From an uncultured Lachnobacterium sp. (GTDB lineage Bacteria; Bacillota; Clostridia; Lachnospirales; Lachnospiraceae): 19,461 nucleotides of DNA. The position numbers and the translations under genes were made by a program. Below, in pieces: positions 6,590 to 14,766 of the stretch. A model generated the notes under the pieces. It made no database searches. It saw only the letters and a list, made by a program, of their open reading frames with translations, and was not told the origin of the DNA. The stretch covers positions 1 through 19,461 of the forward strand of contig CALAST010000033.1 in NCBI GenBank assembly GCA_937889225.1, given 5' to 3'. Position 1 is the stretch's first letter. Every line of letters starts with the position of its first letter.

Positions 6590-8179
6590 CTAAATAATAA
6601 TACACACCATCCCACCGTTATTATCATTCACAACTTTCTGCATCGTATTCTGAAGCTGTACCTGACACTCATCATCCATCTTAGAGATTTTTTCACGAAT
6701 GCCGTCTTCCATCAAATCACCTAGCGATTTTCCAAAAATATTTGCTTCCCAAACGCCTTCCTTTGACATTTCTCCTTCTTTTATATAGTTAATTAAATCC
6801 TCTGCCTGCTCTTTACTACCGACAATCGGTGCAATTTCTGTTTCAATATTTGCTTTTATCATATGAATCGAAGGAGAATTTGCACGAATCTTTACCCCAT
6901 ATTTTCCCGCATGCGTAATCAGAATCGGTTCTTCCATTGTAATGTCCGAAAGTTCCGGCTCTACTACGCCGTACCCTCTTCCCCATACGCTTTCCATGGC
7001 ACTTTCTACTTTTTCATACTCTTGTCGTTTTGCAGCTAAATCTTTTATCATGGAAATCATGCGATATTCGCTGTCAATTTCCATTCCTGTAATATCGCTT
7101 AAATATGCATAATATTCTTCATCTTCCAGTTCCATGCGAAGTTCTACGCTTCCTTCTTCCGTACGGATTCTGCGTATGGAAGGGTGAATTGCAACATTGT
7201 TATTTTGTGCCGTTCCATTAGATATTATACCATTTAACATTGGGCTGTTTGATGGCATGCTATTTTGTGCCGTATTATTTTGCATTACAGCGTTAGGCAT
7301 TTTTGCTGCATTTACATTTCGATTCCCATTTGCCATGCTATCATTATCATATAAATCACGCATTCTGGATACATTTGTAAGCCAATTCATTGCATAATCA
7401 ATAAGTGCTTTTTTTACTTTATGGTCACTCTCCAACATTTCTGTCCACTTCGGAATATAAAATTCTACTGCTGAAATCGGAAATTCCAACAATGCATTTT
7501 CCAACAATCGTGTAATGTCACTTTTTTGCAACTGTCTGCAATTGACCGGAACAACAGGACGCATATATTTCTTTTCTAATTCTTCTTTTAATTGTAAGGT
7601 TTCCGCACTATAAGGTCGCTCGCTATTTAAAAGAATAACATACGGCTTTTTAGTCTCTTCCATTTCTGCAATCGTGCGTTCTTCTGCTTCTATGTAACTG
7701 TTTCTTGGAATTTCCCCAAAACTGCCGTCTGTCGTAACTACAACACCAATCGTGGCATGTTCCTTAATTACTTTTAATGTGCCTATCTTGGCTGCATCTG
7801 TAAATGGTATTTCTTCTTCAAACCACGGTGTGCGAACCATACGAACACCATTTCCTTCCATATGCCCGTTTGCACCTTCTACCACAAATCCCACACAATC
7901 GACCAAACGAATTTTCACTTCCTGATTCTCGTCCAATCTTACGGTAACCGCATTTTGCGGGATAAATTTTGGCTCTGTTGTCATAATGGTTTTTCCTTGC
8001 GAAGATTGCGGCAGCTCATCTATGGTTCGCTCCTTTATATTTTCATCCTCTATATATGGAATCACACACAAATCCATGAAACGTTTGATAAATGTAGATT
8101 TTCCGGTTCGTACCGGTCCTACTACTCCTATGTAAATCTCTCCATTTGTTCTATTTGCAATATCTTTGTATATATCCAT
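6590..8179 (-). CDS. spoIVA: Stage IV sporulation protein A (spore coat morphogenetic ATPase)
   Basis: A 529-residue cytoskeletal ATPase that polymerises on the forespore surface in the mother cell and forms the base layer of the spore coat. It opens MDIYKDIANRTNGEIYIGVV, has a Walker A GPVRTGKST (21-29) and a Walker B-like LVDCVG (92-97). The C-terminal region aligns by eye with B. subtilis SpoIVA (PSIHMIK, a C-terminus GGMVCIII against GGLIAIIL). It is about 37 residues longer than the 492-residue Bacillus protein. The extra length is an Asn/Met/Ser-rich linker at about 280-334 containing two NTAQN/GTAQN units. The start at 8179 has GGAGG 8 bases upstream; an ATG at 8194 overlaps that site. 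A CATATAGT sequence (8207-8214, minus) could be a SigE -10, but no convincing -35 is seen. Confidence 0.96.
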   Translation of the reverse strand: MDIYKDIANRTNGEIYIGVVGPVRTGKSTFIKRFMDLCVIPYIEDENIKERTIDELPQSSQGKTIMTTEPKFIPQNAVTVRLDENQEVKIRLVDCVGFVVEGANGHMEGNGVRMVRTPWFEEEIPFTDAAKIGTLKVIKEHATIGVVVTTDGSFGEIPRNSYIEAEERTIAEMEETKKPYVILLNSERPYSAETLQLKEELEKKYMRPVVPVNCRQLQKSDITRLLENALLEFPISAVEFYIPKWTEMLESDHKVKKALIDYAMNWLTNVSRMRDLYDNDSMANGNRNVNAAKMPNAVMQNNTAQNSMPSNSPMLNGIISNGTAQNNNVAIHPSIRRIRTEEGSVELRMELEDEEYYAYLSDITGMEIDSEYRMISMIKDLAAKRQEYEKVESAMESVWGRGYGVVEPELSDITMEEPILITHAGKYGVKIRANSPSIHMIKANIETEIAPIVGSKEQAEDLINYIKEGEMSKEGVWEANIFGKSLGDLMEDGIREKISKMDDECQVQLQNTMQKVVNDNNGGMVCIII

Positions 8180-8193
8180 AAAAAATCCCTCCA

Positions 8194-8216
8194 CTCATAT
8201 ATCATTACTATATGAG
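8194..8216. promoter_or_regulatory. Perfect inverted repeat at the likely spoIVA promoter
   Basis: CTCATATA (8194-8201) and TATATGAG (8209-8216) are exact inverted arms around 7 bases, 15-37 bases upstream of the spoIVA start. One arm contains the CATATAGT that resembles a SigE -10. It may be an operator or a 5' mRNA hairpin; the role is inference. Confidence 0.35.
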
Positions 8217-8247
8217 GGAAGGAAGTTTTTCATACCTGATTTATTTT

Positions 8248-9171
8248 TTACTTCATAATCTTTAATGCACCGGGTATACATTCCACATGCATCACCGTAT
8301 TAAAGGTACACATTTCTCCATCCGTATGCCATACAAACGGAGTCTCTAACATAATGTCAGCCTCCTTAAAATCTACACCAAGACAAGCCTTAAGTTTCAT
8401 ATGCTTTCCCTTTAAAAGAAATGGAAATGCACACAATGCTCCTATTTTACCAAGACCTGAAACACAGCACATGGACAATTTTCCATCCATAGCATCTGCT
8501 GTCGGAGACATCGGCACGCCGCCGCCTTCACATTTGTGATTCATAATCGCAATAAAGACACAACGGCTCCTTTTACCATAATCTTTGCCATCTGCTATAA
8601 TACGTGCATTTAAAAATGGACTTGCAAATAAAGATTGTATTGTAAGAATCGCATATGTAAGTTTTCCAAGTCCTATCTTATTTAAGATTTTTTTCAAAGA
8701 AGAATACAAAACTCTGCGGCATACGTCTGCATCCACGCCTACACCTGTGCTTACGCCAAAATAACGTTTGCTTTCTCCATCATCCCATGAAATGCACCCC
8801 AAGTCCATTTCCCAACATTCTTTGGATTTTAGGATTCGTTTTAAATTTTCCATTGGCTCTTGAGACAATCCTAAGCCTCTTGCTAAATCGTTGCCGGAAC
8901 CTGTTGGAATATAACCCAGTTGCACTTTTTCATGGTTCTTTATTCCATTAATTACTTCATTAAATGTACCATCTCCACCAATAACTACGATTTTTACAGG
9001 TGCTTCGTATTTACGAACTAATTTTCTGGCAATTTCTACTGCATGACCTGCGTACTCTGTCACCTGATAGTCATACTTTACACTATGGTCATCCAATTCT
9101 CTTTTGATTTCTTCCCACAATTTTTTTGCCTTTCCCGTACGGGATTTTGTATTTACGATAAAATGATACAT
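8248..9171 (-). CDS. Diacylglycerol/lipid kinase family protein (YegS/BmrU-like)
   Basis: A 307-residue protein of the DAGK catalytic-domain family. The nucleotide-binding GGDGTFNEV begins at residue 65 and is followed by IPTGSGNDLARGL (about 98-110), the family signature. The C-terminal lid/lipid domain contains GGGVPMSPTADAMDGKL. Members phosphorylate diacylglycerol or related lipids at the inner membrane face; the exact lipid here is unknown. The start at 9171 (MYHFIVNTKS) has AAGGAAAGAG upstream; a frame from 9201 has no ribosome site. It precedes spoIVA by 68 bases on the same strand, so co-transcription is possible but not required. Confidence 0.88.
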   Translation of the reverse strand: MYHFIVNTKSRTGKAKKLWEEIKRELDDHSVKYDYQVTEYAGHAVEIARKLVRKYEAPVKIVVIGGDGTFNEVINGIKNHEKVQLGYIPTGSGNDLARGLGLSQEPMENLKRILKSKECWEMDLGCISWDDGESKRYFGVSTGVGVDADVCRRVLYSSLKKILNKIGLGKLTYAILTIQSLFASPFLNARIIADGKDYGKRSRCVFIAIMNHKCEGGGVPMSPTADAMDGKLSMCCVSGLGKIGALCAFPFLLKGKHMKLKACLGVDFKEADIMLETPFVWHTDGEMCTFNTVMHVECIPGALKIMK

Positions 9172-9598
9172 AATTTCTCTCTTTCCTTGTAAGAATTCCA
9201 TTTATATATGTTCTATATTTTTTAAAAAGTTTTCAATAGCCTTATATATGAACTGCCCATGCACTAAATCTGATGAAATCTCTAACTAATCTCTTTTAAA
9301 GTTATAACGTTTCTTCTTCCATCACACTTTTTACTGTCTTGCTTTCTACGTTGGTATTTTAACATGGTTTTTTTCATGTGACAATTTCTTTTTTCTAGTT
9401 TCACGCATGTCAAAATGCACAAAATTTAAGTTCAAGTTTCCCTAAAAACAAGAGTAATGGCTGAATCCAAACTTTTTTACACTTGTTCCTTGTCAATTTT
9501 TGGTTCGTTTGGTACTATTATTACATGAAACTCAGCGTTCTTCTTTCTCCAATTTGGGCTTGATTCACTTAGTTTCATAGTAATATATGAGGTGAGTT
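9172..9598. other. Divergent intergenic region between the lipid kinase and CLC genes
   Basis: No ORF is supported here. It holds the CLC promoter (9490-9518) and an 8-bp inverted repeat ATGAAACT (9525-9532) / AGTTTCAT (9571-9578), which spans most of the CLC leader. I looked for the conserved fluoride-riboswitch (crcB) core and did not find it. The left part is AT-rich, with no clear promoter for the lipid kinase gene. Confidence 0.5.
9490..9518 (+). promoter_or_regulatory. Promoter of the CLC transporter gene
   Basis: TTGTCA (9490-9495), a 17-base spacer and TACTAT (9513-9518) form a SigA-type promoter. The predicted leader is about 75 nt and contains the ATGAAACT/AGTTTCAT inverted repeat. 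Confidence 0.6.
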
Positions 9599-10858
9599 AT
9601 GAATACAGTACTAAAACATAAGATTAAAAAAGAAGTACAAAATAAAATTATTTTTGTCAAATGGGTTGTTTTCGCCCTTTTAACCGGTGTACTTGTCGGA
9701 CTTTGCAGTTGTGGATTTCATTTTGTATTCACGATTGCCAATATCATACGAACACAAAATTCATGGATTGTCTACTTCCTTCCGGTAGGCGGACTTGCCA
9801 TTGTAGCACTCTACCATATGCTAAAAGGCGAAAATGATGGTGGGACAAATCTTGTTATTTCCGCCATTCATTCGGGTGACCACATTCCACTTCGAATGGC
9901 ACCGCTTATTTTTATCTCCACTACCCTTACCCATCTTTTTGGTGGTTCTGTCGGTCGTGAAGGTGCCGCATTGCAGATTGGTGGCAGTATTGGAAATACA
10001 TTGGGAGATGTTTTTAAATTTGATAAAAAAGATACCAATACGATGATTATGTGCGGAATGAGTGCTGCATTTGCTGTTTTGTTTGGCACGCCAATGGCCG
10101 CTGCCATTTTCCCAATGGAATTGGTAAGTGTGGGAATTATGCATTATATGGCATTAGTTCCATGCGTGATTAGTGCATTAACCGCTCATGGCATTGCAAC
10201 TTATTTAGGTGTATCTCATTCGACATTTATTTTGGATGTTGTGCCAACATTTAAAATCGGGTCTGCTATTGAAGTTTCTGTTATTGCGATTCTTTGTGCT
10301 TTTATCAGCGTTCTGTTTTGCACCGTATTGCATATGACAGAAGATACTTTAAAAAAGAAAATTCCAAATCCATATTTACGTATTTTCCTTATCGGTTCTT
10401 TTCTTGTCATCATGAATATCGTTATTGGACCGGCAAATAAAGTTGGTACAAGCATTTCTATTTTAGAAGAATGTATGATAGGTACGGTTTTACCATATAT
10501 CTTTTTGCTTAAGATTGTCTATACAGCTTTAACACTTGGCTCTGGCTTTAAAGGTGGTGAAATTGTTCCTTCTATCTTTGTAGGAGCTGCTTTTGGAAAT
10601 GTCATGGGACAGCTTCTTGGTATTGACCCGGCATTTTGTGCCGCAATCGGTGCAATTGCATTATTCTGCGGTGTAACTAACAGTCCGATTACTGCACTTT
10701 TGATTGGTTTTGAATTGTTTGGTTATGAGGCAATGCCATATTATTTGATTACAGTGGCTTTCAGTTATGTCCTTTCCGGCTATTCCGGTGCATACCGCAG
10801 TCAGAAAATTATGTATTCGAAATACAAGACAGACTTTATTAATAAACATACTACGTAA
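9599..10858 (+). CDS. CLC-family anion channel/transporter, possibly fluoride-exporting type
   Basis: A 419-residue polytopic inner-membrane protein with around ten hydrophobic helices. Family marks in order: GGTNLVISAIHSG (about 81-93) with PLRMAPLIF; GGSVGREGAALQIGGSIGN (115-133) carrying the gating Glu of GREG; and GFKGGEIVPSIFVGA (316-330) in the GxFxP position. The GGTNL, PLRMAP, THLFGGS-GREG and KGGE-P set matches what I recall of the CLC-F (fluoride/proton antiporter) branch better than Cl-/H+ exchangers, whose motifs are GSGIP and GRFLP. No canonical fluoride riboswitch is seen upstream, so this sub-family call is an inference. There is no CBS domain. The start has GAGGTGAG 4-5 bases upstream. 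It is the only long plus-strand gene in the window and is monocistronic. Confidence 0.88.
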   Translation: MNTVLKHKIKKEVQNKIIFVKWVVFALLTGVLVGLCSCGFHFVFTIANIIRTQNSWIVYFLPVGGLAIVALYHMLKGENDGGTNLVISAIHSGDHIPLRMAPLIFISTTLTHLFGGSVGREGAALQIGGSIGNTLGDVFKFDKKDTNTMIMCGMSAAFAVLFGTPMAAAIFPMELVSVGIMHYMALVPCVISALTAHGIATYLGVSHSTFILDVVPTFKIGSAIEVSVIAILCAFISVLFCTVLHMTEDTLKKKIPNPYLRIFLIGSFLVIMNIVIGPANKVGTSISILEECMIGTVLPYIFLLKIVYTALTLGSGFKGGEIVPSIFVGAAFGNVMGQLLGIDPAFCAAIGAIALFCGVTNSPITALLIGFELFGYEAMPYYLITVAFSYVLSGYSGAYRSQKIMYSKYKTDFINKHTT

Positions 10859-10867
10859 CATGAAACA

Positions 10868-10910
10868 CCCCACAGAAATCACACTAATTACACCATTGAT
10901 TTCTGTGGGG
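10868..10910 (+). terminator. Terminator hairpin of the CLC gene
   Basis: CCCCACAGAAATCA (10868-10881) and TGATTTCTGTGGGG (10897-10910) form a perfect 14-bp stem with a 15-nt loop, 10 bases after the CLC stop. The following sequence is only moderately T-rich, so it may also serve as an mRNA end stabiliser. Confidence 0.65.
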
Positions 10911-10945
10911 ATGCTTCTATTTATAGGTTTCACAAACTAAACTTT

Positions 10946-11022
10946 TAAGTTAAGCGGATATTCGCAATCCGCTTTCGCTATGACTCTAACCGAACAGCTA
11001 CTACCGTAGCTTGATTCGGTTA
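10946..11022 (+). repeat. Dispersed palindromic repeat, copy B (abuts pulA stop)
   Basis: The first hairpin is AAGCGGAT (10952-10959) with ATCCGCTT (10967-10974). The second has outer arms TAACCGAA (10987-10994) and TTCGGTTA (11015-11022) enclosing AGCTAC/GTAGCT. The outer arms are identical to those of copy C, but the inner sequence differs. It ends 2 bases from the pulA stop, so it is the first structure on the pulA mRNA 3' end and may act as its terminator or stabiliser. Confidence 0.8.
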
Positions 11023-11024
11023 AA

Positions 11025-12944
11025 CTATTTGCTTAATACTGCTACAATGCAAGAAATGCGTTTTACTTCTACTTTATCCGTTGCTGTTGCAATGGCTTCT
11101 ACAGATGCTTTGTCATCATCAATGCAGATATCCCAATTGCCTTTTTCCGGTAATGCTATGGTTACAGCTTCTTCATTGGAGTTGTATGCTACAAAAATTT
11201 TTTCTACATCATCTTCCAATACGAATGCAACTACATTTGCCGATAAGCCATCTACAAAGCTAAGGTGCTTTACAACTTCTTCTGTTGTTCCAAGACGAAG
11301 CAATCCTTTTGCTTTACGAAATGCAATAAGTCCCTTATAGAATTCATAAAGGTCCTTATATTCTTCGAGTCTGTCATACTTCATCGTATTTGTATAAAAA
11401 GGAAGATTATAGCTGTTTTCTGCTACTTCATCTGTGCCTTCGATTGGTTTTGTACGGGCAAATTCTTCACCTGATAAGAAGAATGGAATTCCCTGTGCAG
11501 TAAATACCATTGATGCAGCAAGACGATTCATAGCAAGTAAGTCTTCTTTACTTGCATCCGGTCTGGAAACAGAAAGTTTGTCCCAAAGTGTTAAGTTATC
11601 GTGGCAGGATACATAGTTTACGATATCAGTTGGATTCTTTGCCCATGGTCCTGTACTATATGTATAACTTTCATAATCAACTTCCGGATGACGAGTTGCA
11701 CCTACTACAGAGTAACGGATAGCATTTTCCAAATCCGGTGCACCGCTTACATATCCTACTTCTTCTTTATGGAATACATGTCCTCTTATGGTATCACGAA
11801 TGTCATCAGAGAATGCACCCAAACCTTTGAAGTTTGGCACATTTTCTTTTAAGCAACGTTCTTCTTCCGGAATAACGGATTTATTTGCTGCCCAGCCTTC
11901 TCCATATAAAATAACACAAGGATTGTCTTTACGAAGTTCTACGGCTGCTTTTTCCATTGTTTCAATATCTAAGCATCCCATTAAGTCAAAACGGAAACCG
12001 TCCATATGATATTCATTCATCCAATATTTCAAAGAATCAATGATAAACTTAGAAACCATTGGTTTTTCGGATGCTACTTCATTACCGCAACCAGAAGCAT
12101 TGGAATAGCCTTCTTCATTCATACGATAATAATAATCGGGTACACATTTTTGGAAACAGTTGTTTTCGATATCATATGTATGATTGTATACTACATCCAT
12201 AATTACACCGATTCCATGATTATGGAACGTCTGTACCATCTGTTTTAATTCTTTAATACGCACTTCACCATGGAATGGGTCTGTCGAGAAAGAACCTTCT
12301 GGTACATTATAGTTGATTGGGTCATAACCCCAGTTATACTGTTCGATATCAGGACGGCTTTCATCAATGCTTCCAAAGTCATAGCAAGGCATAATCTGCA
12401 CATGTGTTACGCCAAGTTCCAAGATATGGTCAAGACCTGTAGCCATACCGGATGCTGTTTTTGTACCGCTTTCGGTAAGACCTAAATATTTTCCTGCATT
12501 TTTTGCACCACAGCTTGCATCTGCTGTCGTATCTATTACAGAAAGTTCGTAAACAATAATATCGGTTTCTTTTTCGATTACAGAACCATGGTCATTTTCA
12601 AAACCTTCCGGATTTGTTAAGGATAAATCCACAACCATGCTTCTTTTGCCGTTTACGCCTGCTGCTTTTGCATACGGGTCATTGGTTTCCTGTGCTTTTC
12701 CATCGACTTCCACGATGTAGGTGTAATACACCTTATGTAAATCGCCATCTTTTTTGTAAAGCCATGTGCCATTTACATCTTTTTTCATTTCGGCTACTTC
12801 AAATGCTTCGCCGCCATTTCCAGCTTCATACAGGCATAATTTTACCTGCTGTGCTGTTGGTGCCCACACGCGAAAAGAAGTGCTGGCTTTTGTATAAACC
12901 GCCCCTAAATCGGTGCCTTCATAAACTTCATATTCTCTTTCCAT
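11025..12944 (-). CDS. pulA: Type I pullulanase (alpha-1,6 debranching)
   Basis: A 639-residue GH13 enzyme without a signal peptide, so probably intracellular. It hydrolyses alpha-1,6 branch points of glycogen, pullulan or imported limit dextrins. A CBM48-like N-terminal domain (SFRVWAPTAQQVKLCLY, 23-39) is followed by the catalytic barrel. The type I pullulanase mark is YNWGYDP (203-209). GH13 regions: DVVYNH (250-255), DGFRFDLMG with nucleophile D320, YGEGW with acid/base E349, and NYVSCHDN with D449. The usual HxRD of the YEL-x-x-RD strand is YELSVIDTT here (132-140), a divergence. AGAGGTAGT lies just upstream of the ATG. Repeat copy C lies upstream and copy B downstream. Confidence 0.95.
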   Translation of the reverse strand: MEREYEVYEGTDLGAVYTKASTSFRVWAPTAQQVKLCLYEAGNGGEAFEVAEMKKDVNGTWLYKKDGDLHKVYYTYIVEVDGKAQETNDPYAKAAGVNGKRSMVVDLSLTNPEGFENDHGSVIEKETDIIVYELSVIDTTADASCGAKNAGKYLGLTESGTKTASGMATGLDHILELGVTHVQIMPCYDFGSIDESRPDIEQYNWGYDPINYNVPEGSFSTDPFHGEVRIKELKQMVQTFHNHGIGVIMDVVYNHTYDIENNCFQKCVPDYYYRMNEEGYSNASGCGNEVASEKPMVSKFIIDSLKYWMNEYHMDGFRFDLMGCLDIETMEKAAVELRKDNPCVILYGEGWAANKSVIPEEERCLKENVPNFKGLGAFSDDIRDTIRGHVFHKEEVGYVSGAPDLENAIRYSVVGATRHPEVDYESYTYSTGPWAKNPTDIVNYVSCHDNLTLWDKLSVSRPDASKEDLLAMNRLAASMVFTAQGIPFFLSGEEFARTKPIEGTDEVAENSYNLPFYTNTMKYDRLEEYKDLYEFYKGLIAFRKAKGLLRLGTTEEVVKHLSFVDGLSANVVAFVLEDDVEKIFVAYNSNEEAVTIALPEKGNWDICIDDDKASVEAIATATDKVEVKRISCIVAVLSK

Positions 12945-12998
12945 AATACTACCTCTTATTTTCTATAAACTAGTACAACATTGCATAAATGAATGATT

Positions 12999-13166
12999 TA
13001 ACCGAATCAAGAAAATCCCCCACTTCAAGTGCGTAGAGCACTAAGTGGTGGGTAGGGGGAGTTTCTTGTGTCAGGTGGAGATTTCAAGCTCCATCTGACA
13101 AACCGCAAAGCGGTTATTCGGTTATGAGCAAGTAGCGATAGCGGATTGCGAATATCCGCTTAACTT
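12999..13166 (-). repeat. Dispersed palindromic repeat, copy C, with three nested hairpins
   Basis: In reverse orientation to copies A, B and D. The first hairpin is AGCGGAT (13140-13146) with ATCCGCT (13154-13160), next to the shared spacer. The second outer stem, TAACCGAA (12999-13006) with TTCGGTTA (13117-13124), encloses about 110 bases made of three side-by-side hairpins. These are 13008-13068 (CAAGAAAATCCCCC with GGGGGAGTTTCTTG, plus inner CACTT/AAGTG and AGTGC/GCACT), 13069-13100 (12-bp TGTCAGGTGGAG stem) and 13101-13115 (AACCGC-AAA-GCGGTT). It fills the pulA-ansA gap. Confidence 0.8.
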
Positions 13167-13185
13167 GTGCTGATTTTTTCGTAAT

Positions 13186-14196
13186 TTAACAAGTACGATT
13201 TTTTCCAAAAATTACATCAAAATTGATGTTTTTATAAAAAACATCCTCCTGATTGCCCCTTGAAATGTCCTTATTTGCAAGCATCCACATTGTTTTTGCA
13301 ATTACAGCTTCCAATGTCATATCATAAGACTCCAAAAAGCTGCATACCGTTTTCATTTCATTTCCCACTTCATATACCGTCATATCGCTGCCCTCATGTG
13401 CGACTTGCGTTGCCATAATAATGGTTTTTTGGGGATATTTCGTACATAATTCATAAAAGGTATGCTGAATGGATTTTGGAATTCCGCCTACGCCAAAGCT
13501 TTCTACGATAATGGCATCATATTTGGCAAAAATCATATCCAAAACATCCGGGGAAATCCCCGGTATCAATTTTAATAAGAAAATATTTTGGTTTAATTTA
13601 TTGTAAAATTTCACTTCATCCTCGAATGGCAGCATTGGAATATAACGCATAATCTGCCCATCCTGCATAACTGCAAGAAATGGAAAATCAATGCTGGAAA
13701 ATGCGTTATAACTTTTGGAACGCATTTTTTTTGCCCTTGTTCCTGCAATGACTTTTCCATCAAAAACCATTGATACACCCTGCGATTTTTCATCGGAAGC
13801 ATAGATAAAGCTATCTAATAAATTTGTCTTTGCATCTGTAATATCCATGTCGATTGGTTTCTGTGAGCCGGTAATCACGATTGGTTTTTTCGAATTTTGT
13901 ATCATATAAGAAAGACCTGCCGCAGTATATGCCATTGTATCTGTGCCATGTGCTACTACAAAGCCATCATATGCCTCATAGTATTTTTGTATACACTCCA
14001 CAATTTCACACCAATGTTTTGGTTCCATATTCGTACTGTCTAAATTCAACAATTGAATCGTATCAATCTCACAAATGCCTTTTAAACTTGGAATATAAGA
14101 AAGCAACTCATCCGGTGAAATCTGCGGTTTTAAGCCATTTTTTGATTTTTTAGATGCAATGGTACCGCCTGTTGCGATAAATAAAATTTTTTTCAT
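13186..14196 (-). CDS. ansA: Type I L-asparaginase
   Basis: A 336-residue cytoplasmic enzyme that hydrolyses asparagine to aspartate and ammonia. The first active-site motif is ATGGTIASK (8-16) with the nucleophilic Thr12. The second is AHGTDTMAYTA (82-92) with the Thr85-Asp86 pair. There is no signal peptide, and the length fits the type I (low-affinity, cytoplasmic) family. GAGGAT precedes the ATG at a good distance. It is the last of several same-strand genes (SDR, aldolase, GNAT) before repeat copy C, but the gap to the GNAT gene (58 bases) has no clear promoter, so it may be co-transcribed with it. Confidence 0.94.
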   Translation of the reverse strand: MKKILFIATGGTIASKKSKNGLKPQISPDELLSYIPSLKGICEIDTIQLLNLDSTNMEPKHWCEIVECIQKYYEAYDGFVVAHGTDTMAYTAAGLSYMIQNSKKPIVITGSQKPIDMDITDAKTNLLDSFIYASDEKSQGVSMVFDGKVIAGTRAKKMRSKSYNAFSSIDFPFLAVMQDGQIMRYIPMLPFEDEVKFYNKLNQNIFLLKLIPGISPDVLDMIFAKYDAIIVESFGVGGIPKSIQHTFYELCTKYPQKTIIMATQVAHEGSDMTVYEVGNEMKTVCSFLESYDMTLEAVIAKTMWMLANKDISRGNQEDVFYKNINFDVIFGKNRTC

Positions 14197-14254
14197 GGAA
14201 CTATCCTCTTTCTATAAGAAATATATAAACTGTCCTGTTTTGACAAATTAAGTT

Positions 14255-14737
14255 CTATAATTCTAACTCCATAATTTTATATTCGTCTTCTCTTATAACA
14301 TCAAATTTATTTTTTATCCAAAAAGCATAACTTTGTGGATTACCTTTATCCACTCCAATACGTATTTTCTTATAATTTAATACTTTTAAATAATCAGCTG
14401 TTTGGGTTATAATCATTGAGCCAATTCCTTTACCTTGATATTTTATATGCATCATAAACAACCCAATATATGCAATTTCTTTTGTAGGATAATCAAGAAT
14501 AAGGTCCATAATTGCTACTAAAAAATCATTTTGGAAAAATCCAATATAATACTTATCTTCTAAACTCTTTTTCGGTGGCAATGCTTCCATATCTTCTAAT
14601 ATACTTTTCTTTGTAACAAATGGAGGATGATATTGATAAAAAATTTCATTTTTACAACTCAAATTATATATCCTATCAATATCACTCCTACCTAATCTTC
14701 GGACAATATAACTTTTTGATAATAAATTTATATCCAT
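14255..14737 (-). CDS. GNAT-family N-acetyltransferase
   Basis: A 160-residue single-domain protein. The acetyl-CoA pyrophosphate-binding signature is QGKGIG (101-106), preceded by the strand FMMHIKY. The C-terminal VDKGNPQSYAFWIKNKF is the usual last helix-strand of the fold. Substrate is unknown; such proteins acetylate small amines, peptides or protein termini. An AAAGG ribosome site is about 12 bases from the start. Its base composition is noticeably more AT-rich than its neighbours (runs of A/T codons), which could mark a gene acquired separately. It lies 29 bases after the threonine aldolase stop. Confidence 0.85.
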   Translation of the reverse strand: MDINLLSKSYIVRRLGRSDIDRIYNLSCKNEIFYQYHPPFVTKKSILEDMEALPPKKSLEDKYYIGFFQNDFLVAIMDLILDYPTKEIAYIGLFMMHIKYQGKGIGSMIITQTADYLKVLNYKKIRIGVDKGNPQSYAFWIKNKFDVIREDEYKIMELEL

Positions 14738-14766
14738 CTTTTTTAAAAATCCTTTTTGTTAAAGTT

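Noticed and set aside
9525..9578. Fluoride riboswitch in the CLC leader
   Set aside because: The conserved crcB-motif core sequences are not present; only an 8-bp inverted repeat is seen.
12999..13166. CRISPR array or tandem repeat
   Set aside because: The elements are different nested palindromes, not direct repeats with spacers of constant length.
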